From: Liolophura sinensis
Taxonomy: Eukaryota; Mollusca; Polyplacophora; Chitonida; Chitonidae
NCBI RefSeq assembly: GCF_032854445.1
Contig: NC_088302.1
Span: 44,556,645 to 44,620,644 of the forward strand
Direction of reading: 5' to 3'
Length of the DNA stretch: 64,000 nt
Shown here: positions 60,923 to 64,000 of the stretch, one piece after another
Layout: each line of letters opens with the position of its first letter
Numbering within the stretch: position 1 is the stretch's first letter
The notes under the pieces: generated by a model
What the model was told of the DNA's origin: nothing
Database searches by the model: none
What the model saw: the letters and a program-made list of their open reading frames with translations, nothing else
Made by a program: the position numbers and the translations under genes

Positions 60923-63184
60923 AGCGGCATCAGTCAGGTATCAATATGTGTGAAGCATTATTGAAAATATTCAAACCTGTAGGAATAAGACAATGGTAAA
61001 ATGCTGTCTCCCTCTGACGGGACTTGTGTAACATTGTGTAAAGTGTAGGGTTTTATAGTCGAAGTATACAGCCGAACACAATGTATATGTCCCGGCATGT
61101 AGTGACAGTAGAGTAGGATAAGAAAACTTGCTATTACCTACGCTTTATTAAGTAACAATGATGTATGTTAAAACAGATGATCACCATTACGGTCTTGAAG
61201 CCCTATATTTTCAGTCATGTCAAGATTGGTCTAGAGGTTCCAACATACCTGTCCATTGACATGATCACAGTGCGATGTTGTCTGGCCGTGCCAAAAGCCT
61301 TGAATATACATGGAACATATAAATGGAAACTACGTATGAACAAAAAATAATGGCACCATGGATTTACCATTCGTGAGAGCAATATAAGAAATTAATAGGA
61401 AGAAAAATTGCTTAAAGTAAGATTTATGTGTTTTTTACGTAAACACACAAATATGTGCCATTTAATGAGAATTCCTGTATATGAATATTCGCCGAATTGT
61501 CAGAAGGGCTGTAAATTTCCCCTTAGTTATGGTTCAGAGCCATTTAGAAGTATTAACATCATGCGATGAAAAGGAAGATGACAAAACACATTTCCTATAG
61601 TTTGTTTGGCTGGTTGTGTCAGAGCTACTAATCCGTCTTCCTGGCTCGCCATCAGTGGCCAGCTTGGACACGGCCAATATGTGAGTACTAGGGATCATTG
61701 CCGCCACACGGACAGGTAATCTGGACGTAAATCTCTGTATACAGATCACCTGTGTGGGGCTGCTGTCATCTGGCCCCACAGGCTGGCAATCGACACCCCG
61801 ACACCTTACAGCCCTATATTGACTACGTCAGGTTGCTTTATTTAACACTTGTTGCAATTCAAAGCTAAGTTGTTGAGCTTTTCCAGACTGGAACTGGCAC
61901 ACAGCTTTTAGCTCGGCCAAATCTTGGACGGTGCTAATCTACCGGATATCCTAGCCTACTCCTGCCCACAGATCTCTTCCCCAACCCCCGGGCAGGCAGA
62001 GGAAGCGCCTCGCACGTCCGTCTACACAGCCGATGACCAAACAATAGCCAATCAATGTCACGGCTTTACCCCCTTGTTTTCTGGTGTGTATATATTGATG
62101 TACGTATGTAGTGTTTGATGCGGCATGTAACTGTTAGGCTTGGCCTTAAGCGAGAAAACATTTGTCGCTGACAAGAATTTTTTTCGGAGCAAGCACGGCT
62201 CACTAAAGTCGGTGGCACATCTCTCCCTCGCTGACGATGTCATTTCATATCACGTTATTGTGCATATTAGTGTGCACAGTCACTTATCAAAAATCCCCCA
62301 CACCAGCGGCTCAATACAGATTTGGATCTGCTCACTCCTAAATCTTTGACCGTATAAAGCCACTCTTCCCACAGTTGTTTTCCAAGACCGAATTCCCAGA
62401 ATTTCCCTGATATCGCGTTTGGCAGATTCGTGTTGACACGATACATGGCTCTGAATAAACATATTTAACTACTGAAATACCCTGCCAGCCATTTGAAAAT
62501 AATATTTTTATTTCTAACAGTCAATTGTTAACTGATATTAAAATCGCTTTATAACAGTTTGGACTTAGAAATATCTGAATAGTCCTACACTGGTTTCCCT
62601 TGACTTCTTGTTTTCATTATTTTTCAAAGATATTTTAAATAAATATTGTTTGTGTTTGTTTGTTTTTTTTTTTACTATTATTCAAAGGTTATTACTGACT
62701 GGCTTTAAACATAGTTAACTTGGAAACAAGCAGTTGGAAACAGCAAATACTTCTGCAGCAATGTAGCCGATTAGACTGAGCGACAAGAAGATACCGTACC
62801 CAAAACGTTATTGATCGCCTAGGCGGGTACTGTGCATCCTTGGTGAAATATTTTTTTTTTATTTCTATGTTTTTATATTAGGAAGATCGAGGTAGCGACA
62901 GGTCTTCTACCGGCTTCCATATTTGGGTCAAGAAATTGTTTCGGCCAAAGACAAGAGTTTATCCTTGCTTCTTGCGAAATTATTGCCCACGCAATGTGAA
63001 TTAGTTTTACAATATCACGGAAAAAAGCGACATATTCACTTATAAGGAATGACGTTGATTTGGAAATTTCTTTAGGAAACCGCATTGTTCGGGGCTAATG
63101 ATCTTGAAAAATGAGGAAACATCAGTTACACACAAAATTCACTGAATAATTCTTACTGGTTTCTCCAGTTTATGCTGACTTTCT
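60923..63184. other. Intergenic DNA, nothing recognised
   Basis: There are short frames only. The frames at 61534-61779 (minus) and 61924-62118 (plus) have no recognisable domain. Confidence 0.4.
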
Positions 63185-63315
63185 CTAGGGCTGTACGTGC
63201 AAAGGTCTGCCAGCAACCTGTGGGTATTCGCGGATTTCCCTCGAGTTATCGCCGTCTACAATGCTGACCACCGTCGGATAAGTGAAATATTTCTGAAGTA
63301 TGACATGTGTAAATC
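63185..63315 (+). mobile_element. SINE-A 3' fragment
   Basis: CTGTACGTGCAAAGGTCTGC is followed by CAGCAACCTGTGGGTATTCG, ACAATGCTGACCACCGTCGG and ATAAGTGAAATATTTCTGAA. The tail is cut short. Confidence 0.75.
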
Positions 63316-63570
63316 CTACACGGTTTAAAGGCGTGGGTCACGTCTTTTTTAAGGCCGAATTACAACGGAAGCTCGATATGATGAAAATGTCTTATTATTT
63401 GTATACATAACTCATGGATAATGAAAGGGTGTTCAAGTCGATAATCGCTTTACTTATTTCCACTCCCCCTCCTCCAACTCACCCACCCCCAACATACCAG
63501 TTACCAAAGGAATATGGAAGAAATAATTTGTAAATAGTAAAGTAAATGTGTTAACAGAATTCAGTGATGC

Positions 63571-64000
63571 GAAGACACACTATATTCTAGGCATGATGAG
63601 GGGAAGATACACTATATTATAGGCATGATGAGGGGAAGACACACTATATTCTAGGCATGATGAGGGGAAGACATACTATATTATAGGCATGATGCAGGGA
63701 AGACACACGATATTCTAGGCATGATGAGGGGAAGACACACTATATTATAGGCATGATGAGGGGAAGACACACTATATTCTAGGCATGATGAGGGGAAGAC
63801 ATACTATATTATAGGCATGATGCAGGGAAAACACACGGTATTCTAGGCATGATGCAGGGGAAGACATACTATATTATAGGCATGATGCAGGGAAGACACA
63901 CTATATTCTAGGCATGATGAGGGGAAGACATACTATATTATAGGCATGATGCAGGGAAGACACACGATATTCTAGGCATGATGAGGGGAAGACACACTAT
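63571..64000. repeat. 32-bp satellite with 64/128-bp higher-order structure, cut by the window end
   Basis: Thirteen units of TAGGCATGATGAGGGGAAGA followed by CACACTATATT(A/C) occur at 32-bp spacing, for example at 63591, 63623, 63655, 63687, 63719 and 63751. Units ending in TCTAG alternate strictly with units ending in TATAG. The array runs off the window. Confidence 0.95.

Overview
The window is a piece of a eukaryotic, almost certainly molluscan (bivalve/gastropod-type) nuclear genome. It is AT-rich, genes are split by long GT-AG introns, and it is peppered with tRNA-derived SINEs of the kind common in mollusc genomes (head beginning GGCCTCCGTGGCTCAG, tail ending in AATAAATAAATA). There are no prokaryotic operons, rRNA genes or CRISPR arrays. 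The species cannot be named from the sequence alone.

One gene is clear. Seven coding exons on the + strand between 4470 and 32148 assemble, with consistent splice phases, into an uninterrupted open frame of 2013 nt (670 residues). The product is a potassium-dependent sodium/calcium exchanger of the NCKX1/NCKX2 type (SLC24A1/SLC24A2-like). Both alpha repeats, the hydrophobic N-terminal anchor, a large Ser-rich cytosolic loop and the conserved C-terminus are present. The acidic residues used for Ca2+ and K+ binding (E143, D558, D585 in this model) are intact. A CpG-rich block at 1-850 is a good candidate for the promoter and a non-coding first exon, and a 5'UTR exon probably begins at 4165. The 3'UTR starts at 32149, with AATAAA signals at 32244 and around 33972-34009.

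Regional layout: 1-850, CpG-rich putative promoter. 850 to about 34.8 kb, the strongly CpG-depleted body of the exchanger gene, with introns carrying SINEs, a recurring MITE-like family (five copies), a 73-bp tandem array (8156-8900) and a 48-bp minisatellite (27490-27935). From about 34.9 to 64.0 kb CpG returns to roughly normal density and I see no convincing gene. This right half is intergenic DNA made of minisatellites (38.6-39.8, 43.9-44.15, 45.7-47.1, 47.86-48.12, 56.75-57.48, 63.57-64.0 kb), several SINE families, a mariner-type MITE (49986-50197) and a decayed LINE reverse transcriptase (about 54835-55345).

The most interesting signals are structural rather than a new gene system. They are: (i) a sharp CpG-depletion domain matching the transcription unit, as expected from germline gene-body methylation; (ii) SINE families with different heads and bodies that share one 3' tail, suggesting one partner LINE mobilised them; (iii) higher-order organisation in two satellites; (iv) a MITE-like family seen only inside the introns of this gene; and (v) a tandem array bounded by a direct repeat of about 250 bp. 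I found no evidence for a wholly new biological system. All repeat-family assignments were made by eye, without a database search.
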